A stretch of 64,000 bases of DNA from Gonatopus flavifemur (taxonomy: Eukaryota; Arthropoda; Insecta; Hymenoptera; Dryinidae), in assembly GCA_018340375.1 (NCBI GenBank), contig JAFFJZ010000007.1, positions 29,610,001-29,674,000 of the forward strand. The letters run 5' to 3'. The translations under genes were made by a program, and so were the position numbers. The notes beneath the pieces were generated by a model that was not told the DNA's origin, did not search any database, and saw only the letters and a program-made list of their open reading frames with translations. Every line of letters starts with the position of its first letter. Positions within the stretch are counted from its first letter, which is position 1. Below are positions 34,237 through 45,848 of this stretch, one piece after another.

Positions 34237-34867
34237 TAATAAATAGCTATGGCTGCAATTGCTTCAGCTATGACAGCGAAAAAGAGTGAGGAACTGCTAC
34301 AGCGAATTAATTGCTTCAAGTGCAGTTTTTTTGATGTAAATTATTTCACTTTTTCACATCCCAAGAATACATGCGTTACTTCTCATGGGCCTGAATAGGT
34401 CGAAAACATTGTGAGTTAAGTCATACCTTGATCACAAAATAATCAATAACATAACTGCACTGACTGATCAAAATTCTCGATAACTCTATGAATTTGAATC
34501 ATTTAAACTCCCTTGATTAACATTTACAGGGAAGAAAATTTCACATACCACCTCCGCTGATTCAAATTCATGAATGAAACAATTTTGGTTATTGAATAAC
34601 AGCATTTTTGAATAATTACCATACATTGAATTTACGTTACGGTTCGATTTATATGCAGATAACAACCAAGTCTTTCGGCTGAGAGATACGATGAATAGCA
34701 TAAATGACTAATAAAGTATAATCCATATTATTGAAATTCCATGAATTTTATAAAGAAATCAGGATTGAGAAGTATTTTTGGAAAGTTTAATTCTACAGTA
34801 CCAGGTTGTAGTAAGAAGATTTCTTTTTACTCAACCATCAAAGTTTGCCCTAAGAAAAATTTTGTGA
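34237..34867. other. No gene; MITE debris
   Basis: 34240-34330 carries TAGCTATGGCTGCAATTGC and CAGCTATGACAGCGA, fragments of the CAGCTA-rich family. The rest is featureless. Confidence 0.4.
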
Positions 34868-35269
34868 ATGTACAACGTTAGAACGTACTCTCGTTATTTA
34901 AAAATATCATATTGAAAATGTCGAACGAAACCGGAGAACATTGAAGAAAAATTCAAACAAGGCCCGAGATAATGAATAGCGTGATTTAATTTACGGATAC
35001 TTCCTTTTACAAATTCTTTTGTTTTCGAAAATACTATTTTCCCCGATATTGATGAAATATTTTCAAAATAATTCATCATCATTATACGTCATTTTTTGAA
35101 GTTTGTTTAAGAATTTTTGAACCATTGTTAACACGTTATTTTATGGTTGAAAAACACGTGATGTGCCCCGACGTTCTCACGTTGAATCAACGCAAGAATA
35201 TTCTTAATCGACAATGTATGGTTATTGACCGGTTTTAACGTTCTTTGAACTTACGTTTTTTCATTGGGA
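34868..35269. mobile_element. CCCARTAAACACA MITE relative, copy 2
   Basis: It shares TTATTTTATGGTTGAAAAAC, TTGAATCAACGCAAGAATAT and TGGTTATTGACYG with 10380-10510. The right end TTTTTTCATTGGGA is diverged. The left end is near ACAACGTTAGAACGT. Confidence 0.7.
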
Positions 35270-35450
35270 GAGGTTGAATTCGACTGAACTGATTAATTTT
35301 TTTAGACAATACCTACACTGAAAAAAAACTTGTTTGTGACGAAAAAGGCTTATTAATTGTAAACAAACCATCATTAAGATCAAATAAGATTGATTAATAA
35401 TTGATAAATCTTATTTTATTGAAATAAATTTGGAATACTTTCTGCTCAAT

Positions 35451-35577
35451 CCCCAGCAACGTCATCCATGGAACTGTCTAGGGCCTCGCGAGAATCTAGC
35501 CAAGGGCTAGAAAGAGTCTAGTGGCCAACGGGGAACTTGTAAGGGCCTAGCGAGTGCTGATATGACGTTTGCTCGGG
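35451..35577. mobile_element. 127-bp MITE, CCCCAGCAAMGTCAT ends, copy 1
   Basis: CCCCAGCAACGTCAT and ATGACGTTTGCTCGGG are inverted ends. Compared by eye with 62640-62766 there are eight differences in 127 bp. The interior is rich in CTAG. Confidence 0.85.
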
Positions 35578-35718
35578 ATGTAATTGACAGAAAATACATA
35601 ATCTTTTGTTCACTGTTCAAGGATAATATATTTACTTTCATTGATTTCAACGCTTCGATATACAATACGAAGCTCGATATTAGCTCTACAATTTATATCC
35701 AACTGATCCCCTTCCATT

Positions 35719-35808
35719 AGAGCTCCGTACACTCTTCATTAATGCTTCCATTATGCTCCAGCATACGCTTCGTTCCCGCTTCCTTCTCGCTTTCATTTTC
35801 AACAGGGA
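35719..35808 (-). mobile_element. Right half of ACCCTGGTGAAAAT MITE
   Basis: GCTCCAGCATACGCTTCG and CTTTCATTTTCAACAGGGA form the inverted right half of the family. Its end lies 2 bp (TA) from the start of the full copy at 35811. Confidence 0.65.
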
Positions 35809-35810
35809 TA

Positions 35811-35976
35811 CACCCTAGTGAAAATGGAGCGTTGAAGCGCAACGAGAACGCAAGCGAAGAGTCATCTAAGCGTAACAAAGAGTCACCTGAGCGTAATTTA
35901 TGAGGGAATTGGAACATTTTCACGTTTCATTTGTTTCATTATCCGCTCTCTTCACTTTTGGATTTTCACCAGGGTG
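35811..35976. mobile_element. ACCCTGGTGAAAAT MITE, full copy
   Basis: CACCCTAGTGAAAATGGAGC at the left and GATTTTCACCAGGGTG at the right are inverted ends. GCAAGCGAAGAGTCA and GTAACAAAGAGTCACC match 4950-5000 closely. Confidence 0.8.
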
Positions 35977-36013
35977 AACACATCTTTTATATAATTTCTA
36001 AATGGAAAATCTT

Positions 36014-36034
36014 AGTCGACATATATATATATAT
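36014..36034. repeat. (AT)n microsatellite
   Basis: An uninterrupted AT dinucleotide run of about 16-20 bases. Confidence 0.85.
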
Positions 36035-37526
36035 AAGATTTATAAAGATTGCGGAAAATATCTATGAATTTTTCAGAGTTTTGTTCATGGCACTCAACAA
36101 GACTCGATGAAATTTGCTGAATATTGCAATTTTTCTAACATATTCATTTTATGTGATTTCAAATCTTGAACAGTGAGAAAATCCAGATACGGTTATGAAA
36201 ATTCTAAACTTTCTTTCCGAAATTCAAATCAGATAATATTGTGATTAACACCTTGCAAAAGTACAGCAAGAAACAATTATTTCTACTCTTCCTTGCGCAT
36301 CGAAAAAATGAAAAAAAGAAATCATACGAATTTGCAAGTCAAAATGAATGTAAATTTAATAAAATCTTTTCTCCACGGACTATTATCATTTTCGACATCA
36401 TGCACATGAAACCCGAAGTTACCTAAATATGGGATCTCATGAAAATTCAAACACATTACACCTCAGTGTTTAAAATTGATGTGGAGTAGTACAGTTTCTT
36501 ACGAACAGCTCCGTTCCTTATCGATTTTAAGCAACGAGCGAGCGAGAATTTCCTTAGTGATGAAATGGTATGAATGAACTCCTAATTTACAATTAACAAA
36601 CCCACGTATACCGCAAAAGCGTCAATTTCGTACTTCGAGTAATAAACTTGCTCTTCTGTTTCATTTCTGTAAAAATGTAAACGAAGGTGAACGTTATTGT
36701 GATAATGAATTTTGGTTTTGATGGACATGCTGCAGGTTTCATCGTATATAAAAAAACAAAAAAGAAAACAGAAGAAAGGTAATTATTTGTATTTTCTACG
36801 TATGGAGCCAATTGAATTATCCGAATGGTATTAAAGTTGAAAGTAAATGTGAGAATTATGACCTGGGTGGTCATTCGCATATTAACCACTTTGGGTTTCA
36901 GATATTCAAAGAATAACTACTGTTTATCTCTGTGAGAAATATTTCATTGACAATCCATTCTCGATCAATAATGCACGATTATTAACAACGTAAAATCATA
37001 CGTTGAAAACATACTACATTGATATCGAATTTGAGTATCATTTCACTTACTCTATTATTAGATGAAAGAATGACTGAGTGTGACTCACCCACCTGAAACA
37101 GAAATAAAACCGCTAGAATTAAACGCTGATAAACAAATGAAGTGGTGTTGCATAATTCATATACACGATCAATGCCATTTGCGAATTCATGAATTCTTCC
37201 AGATTTTCATGCCATTATTCGAAGAAAATGAGGCAAATTTCTCATCCGATAATTTTGTGTCAAGCTCACACCAAACTAGAAATTTATCTCCTGAATCACA
37301 TTAGGTTAACCTTGATCCTGTTCGACTCCTGACAAAGATTGTTATCCCTCCTTGCCTGAAAATCGATTAAAGATCCCAAGTTGGAAAATTGAGAGCTTGA
37401 GGAATAAAATTGGAATCATTAAGTGATTAGATGGTTGCATGAATTTCCTGCCTGATGGTAAGGTAGCAAGTACCCGAACGGCTATTTATCCGAAAACAGT
37501 AAAGTCTGTGGCTACACGCAGGGAAA
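36035..37526. other. No gene or element recognised
   Basis: AT-rich sequence. A minus-strand frame of 98 codons at 36593-36889 is low-complexity (Phe/Thr-rich) and matches no family I recognise. Confidence 0.45.
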
Positions 37527-37742
37527 ATGTTGCTGAAGTTTTGAATCGTTTACTGAAACGAATTAATAATCGAATAACGAAATACTCAGCTATTAAAGAC
37601 TTATAATTTTGAAGTGAGTCCTCTAAATCATATTCCCAGTTTCCAGGAATTAATTTGAAAAGATAAACACCCATGATTTATCTGATTCTGTGAATTTGAA
37701 TTTTCGATTCCTTTTTATACACGATTCAAACTCCAAGAACAT
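37527..37742. mobile_element. ATGTTGCTGAAGTTTGAAT MITE, copy 3
   Basis: ATGTTGCTGAAGTTTTGAAT at the left and ACGATTCAAACTCCAAGAACAT at the right are inverted. ACGAAATACTCAGCTRTT is shared with copy 4. The flanks CAGGGAAA and CAGGAAAG are similar, suggesting a degraded 8-bp duplication. Confidence 0.75.
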
Positions 37743-37925
37743 CAGGAAAGTGCCTCTTTGGAACACAGTAGAGTTCACTATTTGTTATAGCGATGAATGC
37801 TATTATTTTTATCATGTTTTTGATAGGATTAGTGATGTAATTCACCAATTATGTAATGTGAAGCATTAAAAAATATAATGCAACGTAGTATATCTTTGTG
37901 AATCCTTGGTCAAAGAAATCCTCAA

Positions 37926-38040
37926 AGGATCCCTCATGGGAACTCATAGGAACCTTCCATATTGGTTCCTACAAAAGCAACCATATTGGTTCTCATATTG
38001 ATTTGGCATAGGAACCTATGAAGGATCCTATGAGGGATCA
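37926..38040. mobile_element. Foldback, GATCCCTCATGGGA ends
   Basis: AGGATCCCTCATGGGAACTC at the left and GGATCCTATGAGGGATCA at the right are inverted, with CATAGGAACC / GGAACCTATG and CCATATTGGTT repeats inside. Confidence 0.65.
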
Positions 38041-38614
38041 CATAAGGTATTGCATAAAAGGTTCTGTTTGAATCTCGGTAATATATTGATGGATCATTTC
38101 ATATCAGATTTATAATGAATTTCTGAATATTTTTGGAATAAATATTTTCAACTTCTTTGTTGAAGAATAAGAGACACGTATAATTTGTGATTTTCCGTTT
38201 GATACATTGATGTCAAATTTTTCGGTTTTGACAAATCTCGAAAAACTGTCGACTCACAAAATTATTTCCGAGACATGAGCTAACATTTTTTCTGAACTTT
38301 TCAAAAATTTGGGTCGACATTTTTCTGAACGAGAAAAGAAATGTATTAAAATTTTGGAATTTTTAATTTTCCAATTTCAAAAACACGATGTTTCTGTGGA
38401 GCGTAACAATTTGTTTTCGATTCGTTTCCGAGAATGGCACTCCACGGTTTTCACAAGATACGCAAAACAAGACAAAAATATGACTCAATGACTTGAAATC
38501 ACGCATTATATTCGTGAATGAAAAGTTTTCGGTGCTCACTTCCAGTCGAAACAGGCCTAGTTTTGACTGCATATAAAAATCACCTAATATTCAGGATGAA
38601 AGTCACTTTACCGT

Positions 38615-38755
38615 TGCACAGTGTGAGATCATGAGAGCTTATGCGGCCAATCTTAATAAAAACATAGCGTATAAAGCATAGCACGTAACGTGTTATGCTT
38701 TTAATGAGATTAGCTACATGAGTTCTTATGGTCTCATGTATCACGTCGCACATTT
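38615..38755. repeat. Imperfect palindrome with near-perfect core
   Basis: The core AAAGCATAGCACGT and ACGTGTTATGCTTT (38673-38701) pair at 13 of 14 positions around a single base. Weaker pairing extends outwards (GATCATGAGA against TCTCATGTATC; CCAATCTTAAT against ATGAGATTAG). Confidence 0.55.
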
Positions 38756-38885
38756 TCAAATGCGAGCGCAGCAACCTACGTTTAGTTAACATAGATCCGA
38801 GGGAAGCAAGCTATGTTCTTTTCACGAGAATACGAACATCCTTGATTCGAAGGCTAAAAAACCCAACCAGGAGATTATTGAAAGA

Positions 38886-39070
38886 ACACTGCAAAAAATA
38901 TTTGTGGATTTCCAGATTATTTTGGAATACACAAATTTTCTGTGAATTCCCAAAAACTGTTTATCGACGGACCAAAATCGTTTGAGATTCCACAAAAATT
39001 GTTTGTGAATTTATTATAAAATTTTGGGTACAAAATTTCCAAACTTTCTTTGAAAGTTCTTTTTCACACA
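38886..39070. mobile_element. MITE, CACTGCAAAAAAT end
   Basis: The left end ACACTGCAAAAAATATTTGT and the right end TTCTTTTTCACACAG are loosely inverted. TTTGTGGATTTCCA, CACAAATTTTCTGTGAATTC and ACAAAAATTGTTTGTGAATT recur inside in both orientations. Confidence 0.5.
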
Positions 39071-40129
39071 GAGTCAGGAGAAAAATTGCACTCGTTAAAG
39101 AGTGTCTTACAACGTTTATTGCACATTTTGTAATGCAATCAGATTATTTTCATATCTATAATGAAAACAAGACTATGGTGAATCCACTCTCAACGGAGAT
39201 CAAATTTGTTGGAATCCGCAGTCGGGTTCAGTCACTTCATTCACAATTTGCATCAATTACAGCGATTGGATATTTCAGTATATCAATAATTTATACAACA
39301 ATCTATTTATCATACGCTCCCTTTTCATTTTGTGTTTAAACAAACCACATCAAAAGAAAATAAACATGCGTATCGATAATCAAATCACTACCACGTAAAT
39401 TTGGGTTTTAAGAATTACTCAGCGACATTCCACGCTCACTCATTGATCACAAGCGGAACTCTGAAAAACGCAAAACAGACTGATAAACTTCCAACTCCCT
39501 CGAAGTTTCATCAGACAGTTTTGCATCTTGTAAAGTGCTGAGCTAAAAATTAAACATCAAATACCGTAAAAATAGTTTAATATTTTCATTCTTCTTCTGT
39601 TCTGTTTCATTCATCAGATATGTGTTATAATAAACTGATATTGTCATAAAATTGATTGTTTTCTCTGAAATACGCTTATATAATCGAAAAAAAATATTTA
39701 ATAATTATATAAAGAAGATTATTATATGTTGGGTTTATTACTCGAAAACGTATGCGGAGAGAAATCTATAACAATGTTTATCACAGAAATATATGTACTA
39801 GTTTACAGATATATTCATCCATGCAGGTATTTATTATATATGAGAATTGACATGTTCGTTGCATTATATTCGCATGGCATGGAAACATCAGTTAATCAAT
39901 TTATGTTCACTTGTTAATCACTACCATGAATTTCTCTCTTCATATATTCAGTACCTTTAAACAAGTAAAATGATGAAAGTTATTCAAACTCACGATGAGT
40001 ATTCTAGTTTTTCTTCTCAAATTTGCTGAAAAAGTGAGAAGTACCGTTTCAAACTTGAGAATAATTGTAAGAATAGTAGAGGGATTGGAAAAAATCAGAG
40101 AAACTTGGAGAATCACAATGTTCGTTGTT
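39071..40129. other. No gene or element recognised
   Basis: AT-rich. Only short frames with no family signature. Confidence 0.4.
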
Positions 40130-40378
40130 ATTTTTTAGCTGTCATAGCTAATCACTGAGCGGTAGCAGCAAGAAATGCAGCTACCGCAGCGAAAATTCAA
40201 CAGCTAAATTATTTGGCTATCCAAATGTTAACCACAAAATCCGTGCAGTTACAGCTACGATTTCCTACCGTGGTAGTTAAAAAATAGTTACAAGTCCCAT
40301 TATTTTAGCTACAGCGGTGAAAAAAGGGTGCTAAAAAAATGAGTAGCTAACCACAGCTATTTCCTTGTTTTCCGTGTG
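40130..40378. mobile_element. CAGCTA-rich MITE, CCGTGTGGA right end
   Basis: TTTTTAGCTGTCATAGCTAA, AGCTACCGCAGC and TAGCTACAGCGG occur in both orientations. The right end TTTTCCGTGTGGA resembles the CACGGAAAA terminus of 54920. The left terminus is not clear. Confidence 0.55.
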
Positions 40379-41599
40379 GAATCATTTATTCTTCTGAATA
40401 AACATATGAGGGCTACTGGTTGATTCCGGATTGCGATTGCACGTGGATTCAGCGTAACAATTTTTCACCAAGGAATTGAATACAAATTCATCAGGTTTTG
40501 GATCATGTATGACAAACATCCATACAGGAAGTCCAGTCATGAAACACAGTCGATAATCGGCCGATAGGTGGCTCATGTTGAATTGCCATTGATTGATTCC
40601 TCATTGCCGGTCGAAATATGGCCTATGATTGGCTGACGAGGTATTCAGAAATGAACACACACTCACCGAGTCAATCATCAATTCCATCATTGGCCGATCA
40701 TTTTTCGCCATTGCTGAACGCAAACCCCAGAAATCTATCAGCAGACATCTTTAGCAGGTATCCTTAGTAGATATCTTTTTTTATGTAATCAATTATTTCC
40801 CACCTCTTCGATTTCACAAAGTAAATGAGAGTTTGTTTGATCAAAAACCACACGTTATAGTGTGCAAATCTTTCAATACGTTTTATCTTCACCGAAGATA
40901 AAACATTGAATCTCACATTGATCAATCCGATTTTCTTCATTGCTGAAAATTGAAAATGGAAATCCAGGTTTTCAAATTCATATGAATCCTCGTGAAGTGA
41001 AAGAAGCTTTTTTGATGGAAAATTATGATTTCCCCTCAGTTTATTCTCTTCATATGACAGAGAACAAAATCAACAAAAACATCTGATATTTCTACTGCAT
41101 GCTCCAAGGTTTATACGAAGAAGTTCCCAAGTATGCGATTTCTTCGCTTCCGAAGAGCTTAAGGGGATATCCAAGTTAACGATCGACCAATCGAAATCTA
41201 GTATCTTATTGACGATGGATTTCAAATACGTGAGAAGAAATATTTATCAGGCTGTGATACATGAATTTCTGAACTTTAAAGAACTCAGGAATGATTGATT
41301 TTATTTGATTACTGTGAAAAGTGAGGTGAAGAGAGACGTATTTCCTAAACTTCTTTGAGAAATAGAAAAAATGATGAAGGATAAGCATCTTATCTTGTAA
41401 ACCTTCATTCTGCTTGGGTTCTAAAAATAGAGCACGCTATTCTCTTACGAAGAGTAGCGAAGCTCGAAAATTACTCACGAGGACTTGCGTGGCTCGCGAG
41501 CTTACCTGTACTAGCAATTGTGAGAACGTGGTGAATGGTTCAATTACACGAAACACCACTTTCTTCAAATTATCAGACAATTATCGAGATGTTTCTGTT
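40379..41599. other. No gene recognised; short repeat debris
   Basis: 40570-40720 carries TTGGCC/GGCCAA and CATTGCC motifs of decayed repeats. The rest is AT-rich with no coding frame of note. Confidence 0.35.
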
Positions 41600-41765
41600 G
41601 TTCAATACACTTGCATGGAGAAAAAACAACGTCACTGTGACAACAAAATCCAATTCCACCGGGTATCTTTTGCTGAAACAGCTATCTATTTGCTATCACA
41701 GCAATTTTGTTGGCTGTCACAGCGGTTTCATATGCAGCACAGAACGTCTCAGTAATATCTCAAAC
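41600..41765. repeat. CAGC-rich MITE fragment
   Basis: GCTGAAACAGCTATC, TGCTATCACAGCAATTTTG and GGCTGTCACAGCGG resemble the interior of the elements at 40130 and 47575. Overlapping frames on the plus strand (113 and 86 codons) run through this and are not credible genes. Confidence 0.4.
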
Positions 41766-41980
41766 CATTGCTGCGATGTTATAGCGATATTTTGACATAT
41801 TCTGGAAACGTATGTGCTGTGTGGGTTTTCAGCTGTTGCAACCCAAGTAGCAACTCCTTCAACTGAATTTGTTTCTTATTCTATAGGGGAGAGTAGGATA
41901 ATTACGAACGCAGGGTGAAGCCAAACACCACCACTTCTTTATATTCCCGTGTTGGTGCGTTCTTGCACGTAAGATTGCCT

Positions 41981-42224
41981 ACATGGGAAAAAGAAAACAG
42001 TACAGGTTACTGTGAACGACAGCTATTGAGGGAAAAACAAATGTAAATACGCTTGGATAATCAAGGTTATTGCGATCACAGTGATCAGTACTGTAATGAA
42101 ACTTGTCAATGCTGGATGAACAGTAGTGAGTACTAGGGAACAGAGTACTGCACCAAATGAATTTGAGTTTCAATGTATTTTTGTGATTTACAGCAATCAT
42201 TACTGTTTCCTTTTTCCCCTATGG
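41981..42224. mobile_element. Nested foldback, CATGGGAAAAAGAAAACAGT ends
   Basis: ATGGGAAAAAGAAAACAGTA at the left and TACTGTTTCCTTTTTCCCCTATG at the right are inverted. CAGTACTG, AGTACTAGG and CACTGAT-type motifs fill the centre. Lies within 41882-43697. Confidence 0.75.
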
Positions 42225-43270
42225 GCTGTGCCTAATGTTTCCACTTAGTTCAGAGTGAAAAAAATGGTTCCGCTTTCAAGCTAAGAACTGATGAAATATT
42301 TCAATGAGTTTGATGTAACGTTAGCGTGTTGGACGAAGCATTAGATTCTTTGGAATTTTCATTCATATTAAACTCATTACGTAATTTCATAAAGCCACAT
42401 CAATATCAATTTCATTCTTCATCTCCCAGTTCTAATTGTCACTTTTCGTTCTGTCTCATGTTACATATGGTTGCAGTTAACAGCGTGGGGTAATTACCAA
42501 CAGGTTCAGTAATGCAGATGTAATCTGTTGATATCACCATACATCGATGTCTTCTGTCTTAAATCATTGTTTCATTATTCATAATCATAAATTGAAATAA
42601 GAAATCCTATGTGAAAATTGCCGAAGTCGACAAATGGCCTGGTACCGGCAAGGTTATATTTGCCCAACTTTGGCGAGAACAATTATTTCTATCCAGGGTG
42701 ATTATTATTTTTCAATTGGCACGGAATATTCGACGAATTTCAAACGGTATTGACTGCAGTGTACGGACAGTCTTGGCCCAGTATTAAATCGATACCGTTT
42801 GGACAACGTTGGAATGCCAGAATTCTACCATAGTCCGTGCATACGAACGAACAGTACTAACACGGTTGTAAATGTTATGCAGGCCCTTATGTGGAATGAT
42901 GTTATCGTGCTGACTTCTTGCCAGTTTTTATAGCTCTGGTAGCTTTGGATTTGCCAGTACTGGCAACTCTGGCAGCAATACTGAGCCAGTTTCGGCCCGT
43001 GTTCCCCTTTCCCCATGGGATCCTACAAAAACTGGATATTGTGTGATCATTTTGTATTTCAGCGGAATTTCACTTTGTAAGATCTTGTTTTTCTTTTATA
43101 ATATCATCTTAATGATTCTTTCCACATGCTGCATCGATATACACCATATCATATGCTACGGAAACAAATCAGTAATAGTTTGCAACGTTGTTCGTAATTA
43201 CCCCACGGTATTTGGGTAAGTTCAAACGTCAATAATTTTCATTTCTTTTGGAATCTCAATTCAATCTGAA

Positions 43271-43378
43271 CCCACACAGCACCACAGTCCCAGAAGAATT
43301 CAAAAAGAATTCTTGTCGAACTGATTGTGTTCTTTATGAATTCTTTGAGAATTATTCTGGGACTGTATTGCTGTGGGG
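43271..43378. mobile_element. 108-bp MITE, CCCACACAGCACCACAGTCC ends
   Basis: CCCACACAGCACCACAGTCC and GGGACTGTATTGCTGTGGGG are inverted, and the arms continue through AGAAGAATTC/GAATTCTTTG. Intact relative of the split element at 15062-18362. Confidence 0.8.
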
Positions 43379-43489
43379 GAAGATTTGTTATAAAAACTTC
43401 GATTGAACTTGAAGTTGATTAATCAAACTTCAATTTCCAATGCCGGAATGTTTGACATTTGAGTAATTTCTTTAGGTGTTCGTGATTAC

Positions 43490-43681
43490 CCCAAGTGGAA
43501 AAATTCTGTAGAATTTCATGTTAAGATTTGGCTCTATGCAAAATGTATGGAATTTTTAGAGAATTTCCACCAAATCATGTGTTTCTACATGAAATTTCTA
43601 TGGAGTTTCTATAAAAATCCATACATTTTGCATGGAGCCAAATCTTGACATGAAATTCCACAGAATTTTTTCAATTGGGTC
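43490..43681. mobile_element. Near-perfect foldback, CCCAAGTGGAAAAATTC ends
   Basis: CCCAAGTGGAAAAATTCTGT at the left is inverted as ACAGAATTTTTTCAATTGGG at the right. The arms share AAGATTTGGCTC and ATGCAAAATGTATGG with few changes over about 80 bp. Confidence 0.85.
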
Positions 43682-44154
43682 CCCCACTTTCCCCTATACA
43701 ATAATGAAAATTTAGCTCCTTAAGCAAATAATCCACTCTTCAAACAGAAAGTGCGACAGTCAAATCATATTTTGCTATCTCAGCGGATTTTGTTTTCTCC
43801 GTGAAAATAGGTCCGTCTGTGATGTACTGAATATACTTCTTTTAAAATCAGACAGGTATGTAATATTCTAAAATCCCTATCATAATATCTTTGTAGGTAT
43901 CTATGAGATTCTGTACACTCTGTTGCAATTTTCAACTTTGCAGTATCTCATGCTTGACTGAACAGTTCTTCGTCTAATCCTGGGATTTCGCAATCGATTG
44001 GTTGAAAGTCTACTATTGAGGGTTTTTCACAACTACTGAGGCTCTTCCCAATGGGTCCACTAAATTATCTTGAGCCAGTTGCGTTCCCATCCAAACGTTA
44101 CAAGAGATGATGGAAAGGTAACTCGATAAAACGGAGTAAAAGTGGTCGTTCAAA

Positions 44155-44335
44155 ATCACTGAGAAAACGTTTCTTCCAGCCAAATAAAATTTACTTGTCT
44201 GTAAGAAAGGCTTAATCATTGTGAACCAAATTTTGTTCATCCCAAACAAATTTTATTCCAGCCAAACAAAAAGTTTCTTTGCATTCATTTCAACCAAAAT
44301 TTTGTTTGGCTGGAACAAATAGTGTTTTCAGTGAT
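44155..44335. mobile_element. Foldback, ATCACTGAGAAAACG ends
   Basis: ATCACTGAGAAAACG at the left and GTTTTCAGTGAT at the right are inverted. TTCCAGCCAAAYAAA occurs twice on the left and as TTTGTTTGGCTGGAA on the right. Confidence 0.75.
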
Positions 44336-44675
44336 GCATCATGAGTTGTAGCCCCACTTTTGCATCCAGTATTGGTATTTGTTCCAACACAGCCAAGAAC
44401 ACTTCAGTGTTCTATGACGAAACGCCATTTTCTGTAACGTATGATAAAATCATAGGTGCAAAGACTTCACATAGCCCAAACAGAGCTAGGTTCCTTTATG
44501 ATACAAAATGGTTTGATTCAATCTTTTGTACAACCAGGGTATCATCTTTCCTCCCGTCAAAGTGAATAATACGTAGTTCATATGAATCTTGTTAACTTTG
44601 GTTTTTTTAAATCATTTCCATCGCGGCTCTTTGCCCTTTTCATTCTGTACGGATCAGCAATGTTTCCAAGCACAC

Positions 44676-44836
44676 TCCCTAGTAGAAATGCTCTAGTCAT
44701 TCATGGGTTTGTAACACCTGCACAAGCGGAAAACTAGAGACCTGTAAATACCCCGCAAGTATTTGTTAAGTTGGTCAGGTTTCTGCTAGCGTAAGCGTTA
44801 CAAATTTGTCAATGACTCGAGTATTTCTATTAGGGC
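44676..44836. mobile_element. MITE, CCCTAGTAGAAATGCTC ends
   Basis: CCCTAGTAGAAATGCTCTAG and the inverse of the right end (CCCTAATAGAAATACTCGAG) match over 25 bp with four changes. TTTGTAACRC/GCGTTACAAA pair further in. Truncated relative at 8629. Confidence 0.8.
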
Positions 44837-45055
44837 TGTCATCTGTAAGGGCGCCATCATTTTTGTGTGCAGGAGTGTTTCAGACGTTGTGTAGGCCCAT
44901 GTGGTACTGTTAATGTCTACTAGGGATGCGTTCTATACATTCTTAACGGTACCTCATATGTCTATTTTAGTTCAAACATTATATTTGGGGACTCGAACAT
45001 ATCAAGTTGAACTCTTTCGCATTACCCTAGTGTGTAATACAAGTATATGTGGGTA

Positions 45056-45239
45056 GAGTAAAGCGGGGTGAGATGACGCACTTTCCTGCCCTCCACAGGA
45101 CAAAATAATACACCAAACCTCAAGAAAAACATAAAGATTCAGTCACAATCTTCAAATCCTCCTTGAGTGAATAAAGTTTCATTCATTATTTCATGCTGCA
45201 GTGTAGCGGGAAAGTGCGACATTTTACCCTGATTTACTC
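45056..45239. mobile_element. Foldback, GAGTAAAGCGGGGTGA ends
   Basis: GAGTAAAGCGGGGTGAGATG at the left and CATTTTACCCTGATTTACTC at the right are inverted, and both arms carry CGCACTTTCC/GGAAAGTGCG. Confidence 0.75.
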
Positions 45240-45423
45240 ATAATACATTATACATAACTATAAATTGACACATACATACATACTAGGGTGCTTCAAAAAA
45301 CACTGTTTATCCACGAATAGTTTTGAAATACCCGAATGTTTGGTATCATTCTGAATCACCAGAAAAGGTAGAAATGTGGCGATAATGGACAACGGAAAAC
45401 TAGGAAATAATGATTTCTCACAT

Positions 45424-45651
45424 ACTGACAGAAAAACGACGTGGTTAAAACATTCGTGGTCACAATAACTTGAAATCTAGTTCGTTCCGCCAGGAAATGT
45501 GATTGTGATGTTTAGAAAAAGTGATTGAAGGAAAAATTAACCACATTTTTCAGGTTAGAAAAACCAGATCCTTTTCTTGGTGTGACAACCAAAATATGTA
45601 GTTAATTTTGGCTTCAGTCACTTTTTCTGGACGTCACGATCTATTTGCAAT
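45424..45651. mobile_element. CACTGACAG MITE, right end truncated
   Basis: It starts ACTGACAGAAAAACGACGTG and contains CATTCGTGGTCACAATAACT and AGAAAAACCAGATCC, all shared with 46203, 60724 and 61975. The right half stops at CTTTTTCTGGACGTCACGATC, without the CTGTCAGTG end. Confidence 0.75.
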
Positions 45652-45848
45652 AGTGCATATGATGAAATATTAAACAAAAACATCAATAACATCACATTTT
45701 GTGCCCATACAATTTTCAATAATTCATCAAGTTCCAGATAGAGAAGTATAGATGAGACATGAAAATTGAAACTTCGAAGTGGATGCGCGAACCCTGAACT
45801 TTATCGCATTGGACCCAGCTTTTAGGGACTTTCATTTCATGCCAGCAG

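Larger units (their letters stand above)
41882..43697. mobile_element. 1.8-kb TA-bounded composite element
   Basis: TATAGGGGAGAGTAGGATAA at the left and CCCCCACTTTCCCCTATA at the right are inverted. GGGTAATTAC or GTAATTACCCC recurs inside (42489, 43195, 43482) next to CGTTCG/CGAAC. It hosts three separate foldbacks (41981-42224, 43271-43378, 43490-43681) and a GCCAGTACTGG-rich segment (42640-43010). No transposase frame recognised. Confidence 0.6.

Noticed and set aside
41414..41795. Overlapping 113- and 86-codon plus frames
   Set aside because: They run through CAGC-rich MITE debris. Two overlapping frames of the same strand argue for low stop density rather than coding.
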